In this document: one piece after another, positions 38,470 to 38,975 of the stretch | How the letters are laid out: each line of letters opens with the position of its first letter | Numbering within the stretch: the first letter of the stretch is position 1 | Assembly (NCBI GenBank): GCA_013375455.1 | Contig: JABXJT010000047.1 | Coordinates: 1-38,975, forward strand | Length of the DNA: 38,975 nt | DNA from: Candidatus Helarchaeota archaeon | Lineage (GTDB): Archaea; Asgardarchaeota; Lokiarchaeia; Helarchaeales; HEL-GB-A | Direction of reading: 5' to 3' | Position numbers and translations under genes: made by a program | Notes under the pieces: generated by a model | What the model saw: only the letters and a program-made list of their open reading frames with translations | Databases searched by the model: none | What the model was told of the DNA's origin: nothing

Positions 38470-38975
38470 TCATATTTTGTATTTCAGTCTAAAAAATTTA
38501 AGAATTATGCGTAAGATATTTAGGCCTAATCGAATGTTAATTGCCTTTGAAGATCCTTTCCGGGGTTCGCTTCGAATAGGAATTTCTTTTATGGGAATAT
38601 TCCTAATTACAGTAGAAAGGGTCATAGTTGTGGTAAAAGAAAAACCGTTAGGCCAAGAGTTATAATTCAATTGTTGAATTAGTGGTTTTCTGAATAAACG
38701 CATCCCTGAATTTAAATCTGAGATCCATCTACGGAATAGTAAAGAAGCTAAAAAAGCCAACATTTTATTCACAACATGTCGAATCAAAGAATAATAATTT
38801 TTGCGTGTTCCTATTCTGAGTGGAGCAGGTCCTCTATATTGTAGAATTCGGTATAACTCGAAAGGAGGATAAGAACCATCGGCATCTAGAATTATTAAAT
38901 TATCATATTTTGAGTTTTTAATACCGTCTTTTAAAGAAGCGCCATAACCTTGTTTTTGTGTGTGATTAATTATTT
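38470..38975 (-). CDS. Family 2 glycosyltransferase, DPM1-like, N-terminus cut by window edge
   Basis: A minus-strand frame enters at the right edge and ends with TGA at 38470-38472; about 168 residues are visible and the N-terminus is outside. The reading frame continues without stop well upstream of a TTG at 38787, so that TTG is not the start. The visible part has KQGYGASLKDGIKN, then LIILDADGSYPPFEL, the DxD-containing signature of dolichyl-phosphate mannose/glucose synthases. It continues with RKNYYSLIRHV, and FRRWISDLNSGMRLFRK, the conserved DxxSGxR-type acceptor segment. No C-terminal membrane (GtrA-like) domain follows; the chain ends in basic residues, suggesting peripheral membrane association. 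It would charge a polyprenyl phosphate for protein glycosylation, which fits the sequon-rich giant surface protein nearby, though the genes are not in one operon. Confidence 0.88.
   Translation of the reverse strand, partial: IINHTQKQGYGASLKDGIKNSKYDNLIILDADGSYPPFELYRILQYRGPAPLRIGTRKNYYSLIRHVVNKMLAFLASLLFRRWISDLNSGMRLFRKPLIQQLNYNSWPNGFSFTTTMTLSTVIRNIPIKEIPIRSEPRKGSSKAINIRLGLNILRIILKFFRLKYKI

Noticed and set aside
38470..38787. A complete 105-aa gene starting at TTG 38787
   Set aside because: The frame continues upstream to the window edge and encodes the DPM1-like DxD region, so the gene is longer and only its 3' part is present.

Overview
The window looks archaeal and most probably comes from an Asgard (Promethearchaeota) genome. 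The reasons are a longin domain fused to an Arf-like small GTPase, two further longin-like proteins that are paralogues of each other, several wHTH/coiled-coil partners, an archaeal-style family B DNA polymerase with an intein, frequent TTG starts, and TATA-like rather than sigma-type promoters. This is inferred from protein families; there is no rRNA here to confirm it. Base composition is AT-rich except for roughly the first 1.1 kb, which is clearly richer in GC.

Layout. 1-1.5 kb: an unrecognised helical protein running off the left edge (minus), a 565-nt gene-free stretch, and a 46-aa single-pass membrane protein (minus). 1.6-10.2 kb (plus): PolB with a 394-aa endonuclease-bearing intein in the catalytic YGD/TDS motif, a proline-rich linker protein with a helical C-terminal hairpin, a 59-aa zinc-ribbon protein starting at TTG, a large secreted protein of unknown function, and a polytopic membrane protein resembling a degenerate UbiA. 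10.2-13.0 kb (plus): a compact lipoyl-assembly operon made of two radical SAM proteins flanking an LplA/LipM-family protein, which matches the archaeal LipS1/LipS2 route. 13.0-14.6 kb: a B12-binding-type radical SAM enzyme.

14.8-18.6 kb (plus) is a block of eukaryote-like proteins: longin-Arf GTPase, coiled coil-wHTH, small longin-like protein, and coiled coil-PLD-like protein. It is followed by an HMG-CoA synthase of the bacterial/eukaryotic MvaS type (mevalonate pathway). 19.8-35.0 kb (minus) is a two-gene unit: a 4,700-aa type I membrane protein with about 34 tandem Ig-like domains outside and a helical-repeat tail inside, then 29 nt downstream a longin-wHTH protein. This giant surface protein paired with a longin-family cytoplasmic partner is the best candidate for an undescribed system.

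35.4-38.5 kb (plus): a UbiA prenyltransferase, a class I methyltransferase and a second B12-type radical SAM enzyme, plausibly a lipid or isoprenoid modification set. The right edge (minus) holds the 3' part of a DPM1-like family 2 glycosyltransferase.
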